From: Annona cherimola
Taxonomy: Eukaryota; Streptophyta; Magnoliopsida; Magnoliales; Annonaceae
DNA: 64,000 nt
Reading direction: 5' to 3'
Assembly (NCBI GenBank): GCA_030490835.1
Contig: CM059975.1
Span: forward strand, 35,806,133 to 35,870,132
The stretch's first letter is position 1; each line of letters opens with the position of its first letter. A program made the translations under genes and the position numbers. Below, piece by piece: positions 45,078-60,000 of this stretch. The notes below the pieces were generated by a model that made no database searches, was not told the DNA's origin, and saw only the letters and a list, made by a program, of their open reading frames with translations.

Positions 45078-48000
45078 TTATGAGTACACGGATAGCCAAG
45101 TGGAAATGGACACAATTAAAACCATAGTTAACAAACCATATTGCACAAAGGTGTCAATGTGGTCCACCCTCTCCATCTGTTTTTGCAAAGCCTTCCATAT
45201 AGAGTGGATGATGCAAAGCTCCTGCAAATTCAGAAATAATCTCAGCAGATAAAAAAAGGCAACTGAAATTGATATTGAGGATAATGAGATTCAGAATATA
45301 AATTTTAATCTCCCCGTAAATTATAATGTTCTTCAAATTTGAGTGTCGGGGCCATCAGATGGGGCCTAATATATGCATGTTAAGCACGCATGCTGTTTGT
45401 GAGCAGACAAACAGATCTAGTTTTCAAGTTTGAATCACTTGATCAAGTCAGAAATCACAATAGAAACCGTTTCAGTTCCTAATGTGTAGTTTGATTCGCG
45501 CGTGGGCTTTTGTAGTAAGCAGCAGGTCCAAGAGCTGCCTTCTTGGGAGTATATCTTCTCCCATGTGTCCGCACTATAAGGAAAACAAACCCCTTGGCAT
45601 GGTTAGGATTGATTGAGCACTAAAACACTAACCTCTCTGATCTGTTTACTCAAATTGCCATCAGCAGAGCTGGCCGGTCTGCTTTTCCCAGTGTTGCTTG
45701 GTCTTGGATCTAATGGCCTCTTGGGTGTTTGGGAAAGCTTGCCTGAAAATGTTGAATATGCAGAGTCTGTGTGAATCGTCTCCATCACTGACCCAAAGAA
45801 GTTTGTGACAGGAACCTGGGATGAAAAAGCCACAAATTCTGAAAGATGAGCTTGATGATAATTTAAAAATTAAATAAATAAATTATATAAAAAAAAAAAA
45901 AGAGAAAATTTCAAAGACAAGCTCAACCAATATCAAAAGGAAATTGTTGCTCCATCTCAATGATATTATGGGAAGAAGGTAACTAGTCGATAAGAAGATT
46001 GAAATTCCAGCCCAAAATGGCTGAGAACTGAGAGAAAATTTGTAAAAGAGAACCATGGGTCCATTTGGCATTTGGTACAAAAAATACACACACTCCACCG
46101 CTTCCTAAACTTTTAGTATGATTTGACACCTTAACTACCTACCTAACATATTTTTTCTATTATTACCTCTATTTTCAAAATATTTTTCATATTCTTTCAT
46201 AAAACAACCGTCTATTTTAACTTTATTATCCTTATTACTCTTAATCATTGTCCCTATTATATCACATCACATCATTCTACAACTTTTTCAAAATTTTCCC
46301 CACTTGTTTTACCAAATGCCAAACAGACCCCATATTCAAATACCTGCTTCTTCAACTTTTATTTCTTTCTTAGTTTTTATTATATACTTTTATTTAGTCT
46401 ACCTAAGAAGTTCTAATCTGCTATTTCTGTGATCCCTGAGGCAAACATGTATTCACAGAAGAGACAATTGGATCAGAGAACCTTGGCTCATCAGGCATAT
46501 ACAACTAGTAGTAATCCCACAACCATCAAGATGTGTGTTATTAAGTGTTACTCTATTTGTACATGATTATCACACACTTCTGGGAATCAAAGCACCCTTG
46601 GTCAAGAGTCAAGACCATAGTTGAACAATGTGGCTATCCACACGACTACAAAAATATAAGCTTTGTACTTTGTTTATTTTCTCCCACGAAATGCTTGGTA
46701 CCCCAAATTAATACAGATAAAGTGCTCGAGTGCTTCAGAAAACTGCAAATATTGAAAACGAACCTTCTTTCCTACTTTGTTTTTGTTTTTTTTTTTTTTT
46801 TGTTTTCTTTTGTTTTCTTTTTTTTTGTTCAGTCCAAATATAAAACCAATGTCATCAGCATACACACCTTGTCCAAAGACCGTTGATATAAATCTGTTCT
46901 GTAATATGCAGTTGAGAGCAGTGTACTGGGACTGTATGAACCAAAAAGACTGCAAAAACAAAATGTTCTACTCAGTACACAACCAAATCATGCCTAATCT
47001 TTCTAAAACCATCAGGCATGGCAGAAATTAAACATAAACCTATAAACAGGAAACATGAGATGCTAGGGAGTTGTGTTATATGAACAAAAGAAACAACGTT
47101 AATCTACATTTTTGAATCAATCTTGCTGTGAAACAACACCTTTGCAGTAGACTAGATATTAACATTATCGGCCTAATGCACACATAATAATCATCATAAT
47201 ATAAGGAGGCTGATCAACAGCTCAGATCAAAACATTACCACAAAAAGAAGAATCCGAAGGGGTCGGAAACTACATCTGATAGGGTCCTCCAACCCTGTTA
47301 AGGTCCAGCTGTTTACACCCATGGAGGTCCAACAAAACTGAACACCATGGAGCTCCTCAGCAAACCCCTAACCTCAGCCAACATTGTGAAAACTGGATCA
47401 GCTTTCCAACTGGAAAGCCAGCCAGTTCCTTGCCAGTTATTTCCAGTTTAACCACAACCCACAAACCAGGAGAGCTAGCACCCCAGATCCAAGCCTATAA
47501 ATACCATCTCTCCTGACTTTTAATAAGGTCAGAATCTTCTCCTAGCTCTTCTTGGAGGATCCTTGAGCGGTGGGTCTATCCAAAGAGGAGTAGCCACTCT
47601 CCCCACCACCAAGGACGGTGCCTTCCGTCACAAAGCCTTCATTTCCAGGAAGCACGTTCATATCCTCCTATCTCAAGAGAGGGACATCATAGAAAATTTT
47701 TAAAAAATAAAAATTTTAGTTTTCCACAAGTCTGAGCAATGATGGTTCTCACTAGGAGATCCTTCCCCTAAGCAGTAGGGATCTTCGATGACTGATCTAG
47801 TGGTTGTGCTAATCTCGTTCTTTGGTCAGGTAGGATGTCTTTGGATTGCTCTGCCCAGGTCAGATAGCATGTCTCTAGATCATATCACTTATGATTTGAT
47901 AACACATCTTCAAACTATTACGCCTATTGGTTCAGTAGCATGTCTCCAACCTGATTCATCTATTCGAGGAAACTTAGAAGTTAGGTCCATTTCCCCAAAG

Positions 48001-51000
48001 TTATGTGGAACATCATTGCATTACTCCACTACCAGTGCATACTTATGAGTCACAGGATATTGCTCAACATTGTCCTCCTAACCTATCACAAAACAGACTA
48101 ATGGATTGAGAAAATTCTGCTTTGATTACTTGGAATGAAAAGATGATGGGATCAGTATGGATACAGAACTGGTGGAATCTTAAGGGAAAAGAACAGGAAT
48201 CCAATGAAGAAGGAGAGGCAGGTGAGGCACTGGATCAAATAGTTGTGTGGGGAGATGTTGATGTGACGCAGACACCACTGCAACAGACTTCCTGGAGCAG
48301 GCCGACCGTCGTGGAAGGGTCCGAAAGTGATGAATGAACAGGTCAACTTCAATTCAACTCTTATAGATTTTGTTTTATTAATTTTCATTTTTTACTATTT
48401 TTAGTAAATTCCAAATTTACTATTTTTAGTAAAACATATGCAAGTGGTTGGTTAAGAGTTCTTCGTATGTTCTGCATACGTGTGTTAGTGGTGGCTAGGG
48501 TTTGCTTATAAATATGTGACCTCCTTATTTTGTAGATAGACTTGATGAATAAGAATCTCTAAGTTTTCTCTTTTCCTTGTGATTAAGTTTCCATGTGGAT
48601 ACTTTATCAACTTTGAGGTGTAGCTTTATGCTAGTCTTGTTTCACGTTTCCCTTGCTGCGTCATGATGTTGCAGCGGATGGTGTTTCTCAAGTAGCTGAG
48701 TTGGGTCAGTAATATGGGTTGCAACTCACATCAATGATTAGATCCAGACCCAGATGGGAAGGCGGAAGCTGGTACAAAAGCTGAGGTGTCATGCATGTGG
48801 GCGTTGACATGGTTGCATCCACCAATGGGATTGTGACACCTGGACTTACAGCTAGCTGTGATAGTTGGGCCTAGAAATAGGGAAAGTAAGTTGTAAGTTG
48901 GGTAGTTGATCACTTCGTTTTGAGTTCTGTTGCAATTTCCCTTTTCTTCTTTTCCCATTCTTCTTTCAAAGTTACACTGGAACTGTCCTTTCGGTGTGTT
49001 GACAGGCGTGGAAACAGGATAAAGTTTGCCAGGAATTTTGGGTGCACCGGCAGCGTCTGCCTCCATCAGATCATACTTGGTAGGAGGAAGCTTTGTTTCA
49101 TAGGCATTTTCCTGAATTTGATGTGTCTAATGGGGCAGTTTCTCATGCAGGGGGATGATGGGATCAGTAGGTATGCAGAACTGGTGATGCGAGTATTAAG
49201 GGAGAAGACCAGGAGTCTAGTGGAGAAGGAGAGGTGAGTGAGGCACTGGATCGAAGCGTTGCAGGAGAAGATGTTGCTAGGGGAAGTGGCTGAGTTGGGA
49301 GTTGGGACACAGGTATTGGTTGCGACTCAGATCAATGATAAGGCCCAGATCCGAGTGGTAAGGCTGAAGCCGGTATGGACACAGGCATCATGCACTTGGG
49401 CTTGCATCTGCATATTGCCACTGACGTTGTTGCATCCGCCAATGAGATTATGACACCTGGACTTACAGCTGGCTGTGGTATAGTTGGGCCTATAAATAGG
49501 GAAATCGAATTGTAAACTGGGTTATTGACGACTTTGTTTTGAATTCTCTTACAATTTCCCTCTTCTTCTTTTCCCTTTCTTCTTTCAAAGTTGTACTGGA
49601 ACTGTCCTTTTGGACAAATTGCAATAGAAATTGGATTATATTTTTCATAGATTCGACATGAGTCTATCAAAAGAATAGGATTTGTCTGAAGAACTTTTGG
49701 CAATTAGGATTTTGTAGAAAAAAGAGTAAAGGCTTTTTCGAAAAAAAATAGTAGGAGAAGAACCCTAGGAGTAGGAAGAACCCTAGGAATTACTCCTAGG
49801 TTTAGGTATCACACCTCAGGGAATCACTCCCACAGTCTAATCTCTGGAAAGATAATTTTTCTTCACAAAAAATTTATAGCATCTGAGCATGCAGCTATCT
49901 CTTCCAATCTCTTTGTGAGAGAAAAAAACCAATAATGACAAAAATGGCCTTAAAATTCATAATTCCATTACAGGCCAAAAATTTATTCATGCAGGCTTAT
50001 GTCCAAAACAGCATTTATTTCGTGTAATCTAAATCCCAGTTGTACATTAACACAATTAGGAATCAAATTGCAGTATTTTGACCCTTACTGAGCCTGATTT
50101 CTTGCATCGAAATTGACATATGAAAAAATAATGAATTAACCCAGAAAACTCGAACCCTAGAAAAAACTTCAAAACAAACCATCTAAGAAAATCCTAAATT
50201 AATAAAAACTTTCTCTATCAATGCTAACTCTTATGTCGACCCCATATTGCCATGATGATGCTTGCTAAATTACACATGCACAAATGCTACATTTAATCCC
50301 CTTCATAACCTCCACCTCGTTGTATGAAGTGACTGACAAGCTACATCCAGCTCAGTGCATGGTTTAGTTGATTGAACATCTTGCCATCCTATCTTTTAAC
50401 TTGATTTATGTATTCAGCTCTTGTAATCAACGAATTCTATTTGAGGCATAAAAAAAGAACGGTGAATAAAGATGTATGTTCTGATTTAAATCAAACATGT
50501 TTTTGGATCAATGAAATAATGCAATTCTTTCTTTAGTTTTGTAATGCACAAACCCAGAAAACTTGTCCTCGGCACATAGTGTAATATTGTCCAATCTTGC
50601 TTGGTAGCTCAGTCACATGGTTTTAAAATCCATCACACCATACTTAACTTGCAACCCATTCATAAACTTCTAGAAACTCTCTTTCTTTTCGATGTGGGAT
50701 TCAGTTTTGGGCCATTACGGGCACGCTAACTTCCAGCCGGTTCGTCCCTGAACCACAACTCAACTTTGGGCTTCTGCTTGCAGCCTGGGTTTTCATTGAA
50801 TCAACTCTCCAACTCTCCGAACACATCTATTGAAAGGGGTCTGCTCTAATGCCACTTGTAACGCATCGAACCAGAAAACTTATCCTAGGCCCATGGGCTA
50901 TAGATCCATTAGTGTGATATTGTCTGCTCTAACCTAACAGCTCCGTCACACAATTTTAAAATGCATCACACTATATTTAACCTGAGACCCCGCATAAACC

Positions 51001-54000
51001 TCCAAGAACTTTCTCCACTTTCAATGTGGGATTCAGTTATGAGCCATTAAAAGTTTCATTACCAACACTTTCTGAATTGACTCCTAAGCCAGCAAACTTG
51101 AATTTATTCCTGTAATTTATTCAAAAGCACCAGTTCCTATTTTGTGGTTTGAAAACCTAAAAATTGTGGAGGGAAAGAACTGATGCAATTCTGTTTGATC
51201 TAGTCTGTTTATTAGAAAGGGTTCAATCATACAACTACAAAGAAGTGATATTGGTCCACCTTAGAAGCGATGTCTATAAGAGAGATATATGGTTGCAAAA
51301 AGGCAAGCACTAGTTTGTAATCAGTGTGGATGTGTATTTATGGGTAATACTGACAGAGGTTACCAACACACATGCTTTTCAAATAAGGTAAAGCCAACAC
51401 CAATATAGAAATTAGCAATATTGCCGCTATACCTCCCAATCAATTACGTATATTGCGAACAATGGCATGGATCAGTAGGAAATACCATTCCCTCACAAGA
51501 CGCGGTGGGTTGCTCATCGGATTAGCAAGTATATAATATTTGATATGACATAAAACATTAGGAGCATAAAAAAAACGAAGGGGACGAAAAAATAGCAAAA
51601 GAAACCTAATCTACTAGATCCTTTACATAAAAATAAGGCTAAGGAGCAATGTAGCCAGATGAAGAAGATTGTCTCCCACTAAAATAAGGGAGAGAAATGA
51701 TGAAGACTGAAAAAACGATTTAAGGTGGCAACATCCACAAAGATAGCTTATGCAATCAAAATAAAGGAGAAGATCTTGGTGGCACTTGGCAGGATCCAAA
51801 AGAATGTCCAAGGCCTTTTATAAACTATGTATCTTCTTCATTCGTACATTATGTACTTTCATGTTTAAAACTATTGATAAGCAATTATGATTCATCCTTA
51901 ATGGCATCATCCATGGAAATAGGTTTTGCAATCAAAACAAAAGAGGAGATCTTGGCAACACTCGGTAAGGTACAAAGGAATGTCCAAGGCCTTCCACAAA
52001 CTATGTATCTTTTCTTTTATACATTATGTACTTTCATGTTTAAAACTCTTGATAAGCAATTAATACTCATCCTTAGCGGCTTTTCAATTGGCCATTCTTT
52101 TCTTTCCTTTTCTTTTCTTTTTCTTTTTTTTTTTTTTAATTACACATTCATTTCTTTTCTTCATTTTGAATAATAACACTTTTGGAAACACCTCTTGACA
52201 GGGACATCCCTACTTTGTGAAGTTCACTCATTCTTGTTAGATGAAGGCCAGGATTTTACCTAAAATTGAACTGGGTTTGTGTTTATTATGAAAAAAGAAA
52301 ATCCTTTTACCACTAACAGACATTAATGTTTTATATTGAGATCTTACGTGTAGAGGAATAACATGCTGCATTGATTCTCCTCTAGCACTTACCCCTCATG
52401 GTTCCGTCACATAGGTAGATAGCCCCATAATGGGGTACAATTCAAGCTGATGAACCTTGAATATGACTTGAGGAATTCAAAAAAAATCAATATTCGGATT
52501 TAGATCTTCAAAACCTAAACCCAAGGAACCCTATTTTTAAATAGGGTGAGGATTCAAAAAAAACTTGAACTGAAGCCTAATTTCCCCTATTTATAATTTA
52601 TATATATCATGTATTATGCACACAAAAGCTAAAAATATTTCTACATATGCGTGCAATTTAATTATGGGAAGTTCTTCATTGGTATACTAGGATCGTTGAA
52701 GATTTCAATGCGCCACCCCATTTGAGGTCCATCTTGATTATTAAACAAAATTCTAATACCTTCATTTTGTTTAAAATTATTTATTTTATCATGACATCAA
52801 AAACATCTCAATCAAAGTCTTCAGGGGCCACACCTTCTTAAAACATATAAAAACACGTGAAAATTATCAAAAACACTTATATCTATTCAAATATGCATAA
52901 AAATACTATAGTATTTCATAGAATCATTCATTTATACATTAACAATGTTTTAGATGGTTTAGACGTTAATTAAAAACTTTATGATTAATAAATCAAACAA
53001 TTTTATTATATTGATTTTACACATTTATTAGATGGGGTCCATGAAGATATCTGACTTGCAATGAACTTGGTTCCTAGTCAAACAACAAATAATTTTAGTT
53101 TCTGTTTTGTAAGAGGTAAAAAAAAAGTGAGGAAAATTTTTTTTAAAAAAATGAGAAAGTATCATAATATGATAAGGATAATAATCGTGTAAAGAAATAA
53201 AGCTAAAACAGCTAAGATAGTTGCATGAAAAGAAGTAAAAAAAAATGAACATGTAGAGGTAATAACAGAAGTGTCAAGTAGTTAGGTAATTAAGATATCA
53301 AATTATATCAAAAAATGTGTAGGATGATGTGGATTTTTTTAGTTTTTTAGTTTTTGACTCTTTCCAAACAGAACCTTAAACGCAATAAGTGGATCGAACT
53401 TTGATTAATCATCAAAGTAGGGCACTGAGATCTTCAGTGATATCGGTACCACTGAAGTATTTCCTTTCAATTATTTATAATTATGTTTGGATACATGCTT
53501 GTAATATTGAAATTATCTTCTAGGTAAACTATATTATTTTCATCTGCATTTGCATTTATGTTGACATTGTTAAATTCAAATTTGTTAATTTTCTTCTCTT
53601 ATCTTGTTTCGAAAAGGTAAATTTCATTCTATAAGTATATTACACATTACTATGCTTTTCCTAAATTCAGTTAGGCTCTGCATTATTATTTTCACTAACA
53701 CTAACATAATTTGTTACTTATTAGTTCTTGAATGTTCACATAATATTTTAATATTGTAATTCTTAACTTAAACAGAACTTACCAACCCAATTTTTAACCC
53801 GAGCCCAGTTTATATGGAAAGGGTTAGATTTTAGGTTTACAAATAAGGTAAAGGTCTAAATTATAGTCTGCAAATAAAGATAGGCTAGGATTGAGTCAAA
53901 ACCAAGTTTCATGAACCTAAGTTGCACTCCCAGCCCCATGAAGCTCGTTAAGAAATGAATTGATTTAAAAAAAAAAAAAAAAAAAAAAGGAACTACTAAA

Positions 54001-57000
54001 ATAAATTCAAAGATGACTCAACCAAAAAACTGTACAGATTTATCACAAAAATTATCACGAAAGAAATAAAAGAGATTGATGTCATCCCAATTTAACTACA
54101 CAATTGAATACTGATGCAAATAAGGTGATTTGAAGAAACAGATGCTTCATTACATTCTCACCTGCTCAAGGAGGCGTTGTTATACATAGTCAGCTTCTCA
54201 AAAAAAGCAAGGGTGTGGAAAGTAAAACGATCTACAACGGATACACCTATCTGCATGGCAGGAAAGCATAGTTAATTTCCTAAAAATTTCTACACAGACA
54301 GCAGGTTAATTGGTAAATGAAGGGGATAATATAATCAAGGAAAATGCGTTATTCAAACTGTCCTCCAATGGTGACAATACGAAACTGCAGAGATGAATAA
54401 AATTGCTCTTACGTCTGAGTCAAGGTGATGAGAATATGAATTTTCTCCTTTCATACTACTTCCAATTGCCAGAACCCCGGGAGAATGGAGCTGCAAATGT
54501 TTGTTTTAAACATAATGAAGATCATAAAAATGTAAAACAGATTGAGAAAAGAAATTAGAGTCTGTATGGGATCCTTTTCAAAACATAATGGCGCTATTCA
54601 TTAAGTACGTTAATCAGAAGTTTAGCACCCCAAAAGCAATATAAAAAACATGAATGTGTTATGCATTACAACAAGATATCGGGTGACTAAGTGGTAAAAG
54701 TATAGTAAATGAAATGTAGTTACCTACGTTTACGGGTGCAAGTTGAGCTATGACCCGCCCCGATGCAACCTGCTTTTAACTAGGTTGGACAGGTATTTTG
54801 GCAGACCCAAGGTGAGGTTGACTCGAACTCAAAATTAAAGTTGGGGCGAGCCAACCATGTCACAGCCCTACCACAATTCATTTATTACAAAAAAAAAAAA
54901 AAGTCTATTAATATGTTTTTTTATCATTCTCATTTTCCCTAAATCTGTTCTTTTATTTATGGTTAATTATACTTTAATTTAGTTTATCAATAATATTTTG
55001 TTGCAATTGACGTAAATTGAACAAGGATGAGACTTTAACTAAATGTAAATGTATCAAAAATCTTAACTTTGACCTGAATTTTCAACCAGAATTAGCAGCC
55101 CAATCTTGACTTTATTTCTAAAACATATGGTCAGGATTGAATTGACCACTTGGCCTATATTTACTCGCCCGATTCACACCCCTACAGATACAGAAGCAAA
55201 GATTAAATACGCCTCTCCCATTTGGTCATTGAGATGATTCTGCCAAGTCCTTGACTCAATCTAAAACCATCTTTTGGAGCGCTGGATGCTTAAATGCCAA
55301 ATGTAGTTGTTTTTGGGTCATCTCATGTCCCTCTGAGTGAAGAACATATTTTAGCTGTTTAGTTGCCATGTTGGAGCATCATCATTAATTTATTTCTGCT
55401 GAAAAGGATCATGTAAATGCTTGCTAATATCCACTAGATGTGGAAACTATGGATCGTACATACATTTGATCCAAATCTGTCACTAGAATCTTGATGCCTG
55501 TAATCAAACAATTTGGTTCCCTATTCATGTGATCTCTTGCTGAAACCATGGCTTTCAATATCCAGTACAACACAGTTGATACATGATTTGGCTGTATCAT
55601 ATAGGATTTAGCGTGGGATGAGACACAATATACACATGTATCAGCCAGTCAGAAAAAGTTGGCAGTATAAGCATATATGGACCTTGGATCCACTTGCTTA
55701 TGCACCAGTAGAAATGGTTCCACCAATAATGAATTGTCAAGTCAGTTTAAACCTTTGAAGAAAGGGAAATTGAAAATTGCAGTAACATGGTGAGATTTTA
55801 TTTCTCAATATATTTTCTTTTGGTACAGGAATTCATGCTTTTTTAATGCAATATCTGAAAACATTTTCTTATATTGAATTATTAAGAACTGATGATATAG
55901 CATCATAATTTCTGTAAATCTAGAAACTTTTTATTTGCATAACCTTGAAGCCCACAAAAGTGAAAGATTATATTACTGATTACTCAAATCAAAAATTTAT
56001 TTAGAGTTTACATTATCATATCCTATGATGCTGCGTTTAATTACATGACTTTTGTTTATATAAGTTGTTCATAAATTCATCTTCAAACCCAATATATAAG
56101 ATGAATAAAATAGAAGTACACTGCAAGCACTAAAAACTCAGTCTAACTCATGAAGCCAGATGCAATTATTTGAGATTCTAGTCGATGTATAAACGATAAA
56201 TTTCAAGTTCACAATCATGTTTACATCAATGAGATTGAATATCTTTTAAATAGTTAATGGCCCATTACATAGATGAATTTTTAAAAAAAAAGTACACTTC
56301 CTAAAATTATAATCCAATATCAGAGGCTGGAAAATTCAATTTAACAAATCTGTTTAAATGTAATAAAAAATTAATCCGCATTTCGCTAAGATAGGCAGGC
56401 CCATTAGATGGACGAATTGGGAAAAAAAAAAAAACAATAACTAAAATTATGATCCTATACTACTCCTAAATTCGATATAAAAGAAAAACTTTTTAAATAC
56501 ATCTACCATACAAAAAAGAGCAATGATTCAATACAGGCGAGCTGCATACCCTTTTTTATTTTAAACTTTTTTCCTAGATTTAAACCATTCATTTATTTTG
56601 TTAACACTTGTTTTAGCATGTCAACTAATAAAATTTTCATTGAAAACTTATATTTTGTAAGAAATAGCATCTTTTGAGATTGTAAGAAATAGAATCTTCT
56701 GAGAATGAATATATAACCACTAAAATTTTTTAAGAAATATAGTATATAGAAGTTTTCAATACATGTGATTTTTTGAATCATATATAAGTGCATAGATAAA
56801 CATGATAGATGATTTAGAATTGGAAAAAGGAATATTTTAAACTTAAGAAAACAAGGGACTGCATGGAGCTGACTGTATTGAATCGTTACCCGGCAAAAAA
56901 AAAAAAAAAAAGGTTTTGAAAATCAAAGTTCATACATCCAGCCTGGACCAAAAAAGGAATTATGAGACAATAGGGATCTTTAGCCTCACATGATATATTG

Positions 57001-60000
57001 AGAAACGAAATCTCACCCAGTCATCATAATGGTCAAACTTCTCTTTCCTCAAGGGCTGAAGCTAACATGGCAGCTCATTAGAGGTGGTACAAGTACTTTA
57101 GCAAGGCACAAGCATGGTGGATCTCTGGACTCCTGTATATAGGCCCGTATAAGTGGCATCAAACTAGGTATATCAGCCTAATTGGTTGACACATCTTTTT
57201 AATAATAAACTATTCGAGTGGGAAAAAAAAACTCATACTTTCCATTTCCGGCAGCATTCTCTCTCTTTACAATCAAAATTTGGATTTTCGTACGTATATT
57301 AAATTTTAAACAAATCAAGAAATGGTTGTTTTAATGATTGAGGATCATTTTCAAAAACCCACTCTAGTGTTTATGGGAAGATAAATTAGGGATTGAAATT
57401 AAAAGAATATCCTTCCTCTTTAAAATCTGAGTTAAGTATAGGAAAGAGAAGCTATTTTGAACCATAATGGAGGATTCTCTGAAAGGAAAATATGCAAGGC
57501 AAAAAATAATAATACTAATAATAATAATAACAATAACGCATGTTAAGGGACTGTTCAGTTTATGGAATTTGACACTGGAAAGGAAAGGGAATTTGGAAAA
57601 GTAAGATTGTTGAAGGGTTATTGTGCTAGGTATATGTCAAGTCATATACCAGAAGATGAAAATTTTAAGTGATAGCAAGGAAAAATAGGATTTTTACGAT
57701 TAAAAAATGGGAGCTTGCACTGGAAATCTAACAGATTCAAAATTTTTCAGTGTAAATCCAAATCCAACTGAACCAGATTCAACCCAACGGGAATGTAACT
57801 GTTTACTAGTCAATTTATAACTGTGATACTAACATATGAAAAAGTTTAAAGCCTCACCATTTACAAAAAATTGCAATGTAGAAATCAGTAACCGACGTAA
57901 ACCAAATTGATTGAGTCACAAAAAAATTGACAGTTAATGGATCGTAATTCGTAATAAGAAATACAAAATAGATACATATTCGTGTATGTCAGCTTTTTTT
58001 TTTCTAAACATTTTTTCACTTAATTTTTAGACCTAGAAAAAGACCATGTAATGCAAGGCGATTTGATAAGCAAATATTTTGCAGGTTTTCAGGTGGCTAA
58101 TACTGATATTGAGGGGTATGATGCAATAGGAGATGTTTCATAAAAGTGTGCCCGCTTCCAAAATGATTTAGCTGATTTTAGGATTTTAGGCTCCTCAAGC
58201 CTGCACATAATCCAAATTTTTTTTCAAATACCTTCTCAATGTAGGATTCAGTACTTCCTAATGTGATTTGTGGCATTCTTTCTCACCTAATGACTTTGTG
58301 CCCTTGTGAGTAGTGAATAAGGGAACCTTCTACATCCTAATGGAACCATGGGGACTTTCCATGATTCTCATGGAATGTATCCAACAGCTCATCTGATCTA
58401 GTAGTGAAGCGCCTTGGTTATGCAGAGCTTAGATGTAAATGCACTCACAGGTGACATTTTCTAGCATGAACACATAAAGCTCCAAAGTAGATTTCCTTTT
58501 TTTTAAAAAAAAAAAAGAGCAACACACCTGATTAAAAAGAGTTGCAGCTTGGCAAGTGTCTACCATGATTAACAGTTCCTTGAATCTGAAAATAAAAGGA
58601 CAGGACTGATAAGCAAGAGAAGTCAATAATGAAAGCATTTGTTCAGATTCTATTGCTTTCGTGTGGGCAACCCCTTCTTGCACAGAAGAATTCAATTTCT
58701 ATATAGGAAGTCACTTTAATTTGTTAATAAAAACTCAATATCGACGAGGAAACTACAAAAGCAAAGACTCAAAATAAACATGCAATACTTTCATACTTAT
58801 GCTTCTCCTTCATCTGCTTCACTGCATCAGCCAAATCATGACTTTGAAGCTCTTCGGAGTCCTGGAATTTAAGAAATTCGTCTCCTCCATGCCCAGTCAT
58901 GTACAGAAGTATGTGACTTCCTTCATCACTTAAAAGACGCTTTGATCGTGGAACAGCAGTTTGATGGCGGCCAGTCAAAACCCGTAAAAAAATTTCAACA
59001 GTTACCTCATATCCTCGATAATCAACCTGAAGAATGAAGTTTTCATAAAAACTTGCAGGACAGTTGAAAATGTACCAATATGTGTTGTCACACTTCATTA
59101 CACAATTATACAAATTTTTCTTTCTCAGCAGTAGAAAATATATCAATACACACAAAGATCATCATAAGAATCTTTTTTGTCAAAATTTCTTGGATTTTTA
59201 TTCAAAAGGAAATGTTACTTTGATGGTTCCTGCATCAAAGTCATACGAAGTTTGATGCCCACTGCTCGCACGGAAAGTATTATGGTGATCAAGAGATTGG
59301 GACACAGAAGAAAGCCCAGAACCAATGGTCAAACCAAAAATCATATAACTGCAATCATCAGCTGGTATTTATAATTGGGCATGAACAGAATCTTATTTGT
59401 ATTTAACCATTCAACTTCCACATCGCCCGGTGGGTTTGCAGTTCTGATCCATTAATATGCTGATAGCATCTTCATTGAATTATTGGTTTTCAAAATAAAG
59501 TCCTAGCTGGCTTCACGAGAGTCGTAAATAGATAGAGAGGAATGATTTCCCTACAAATATTTGCATGGAGGAGTTTATACTAATGGTTGCTTTTTCTATT
59601 TTTTTTAAAAAAATTTACATCTAAATCACATAAAACATAAAGTAATATGCATGAATTTATGATGTCAAAAATCATTTTAATTGGAAACTCATATGTCATA
59701 AATATTTCATATCATTTAAGGGTGAAAATGAAACAGTTAAAGTTTATTTTAAATTTATAATATTTAAAGAGAAATACTTCAATGTTGCTAACACTATTGA
59801 AGATTTCAGCATTGCTACACAATTTGGGCCCAACTTAATGGTTAGATCAAAATCCAATCCACCCATTGCATTTAAAACTATTTGTTTAACCAAGACACCA
59901 AGTTTCATCCACATCAAATATATGTGCGGGTCCTATTTGATAGAAGTGTTAAAGTGTAAAATCAACATCAATGTAATAAAATTATTTGATTTTGATTTGT

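Noticed and set aside
46545..46961. Long ORFs on both strands around 46.5-47.0 kb
   Set aside because: They owe their length to the T-rich tract; the real coding part is the 82 nt GPI8 exon in another frame.
47230..49710. Independent host gene inside GPI8 intron 7
   Set aside because: Frames are short and broken and coincide with duplicated LTR-like sequence with TATA boxes.
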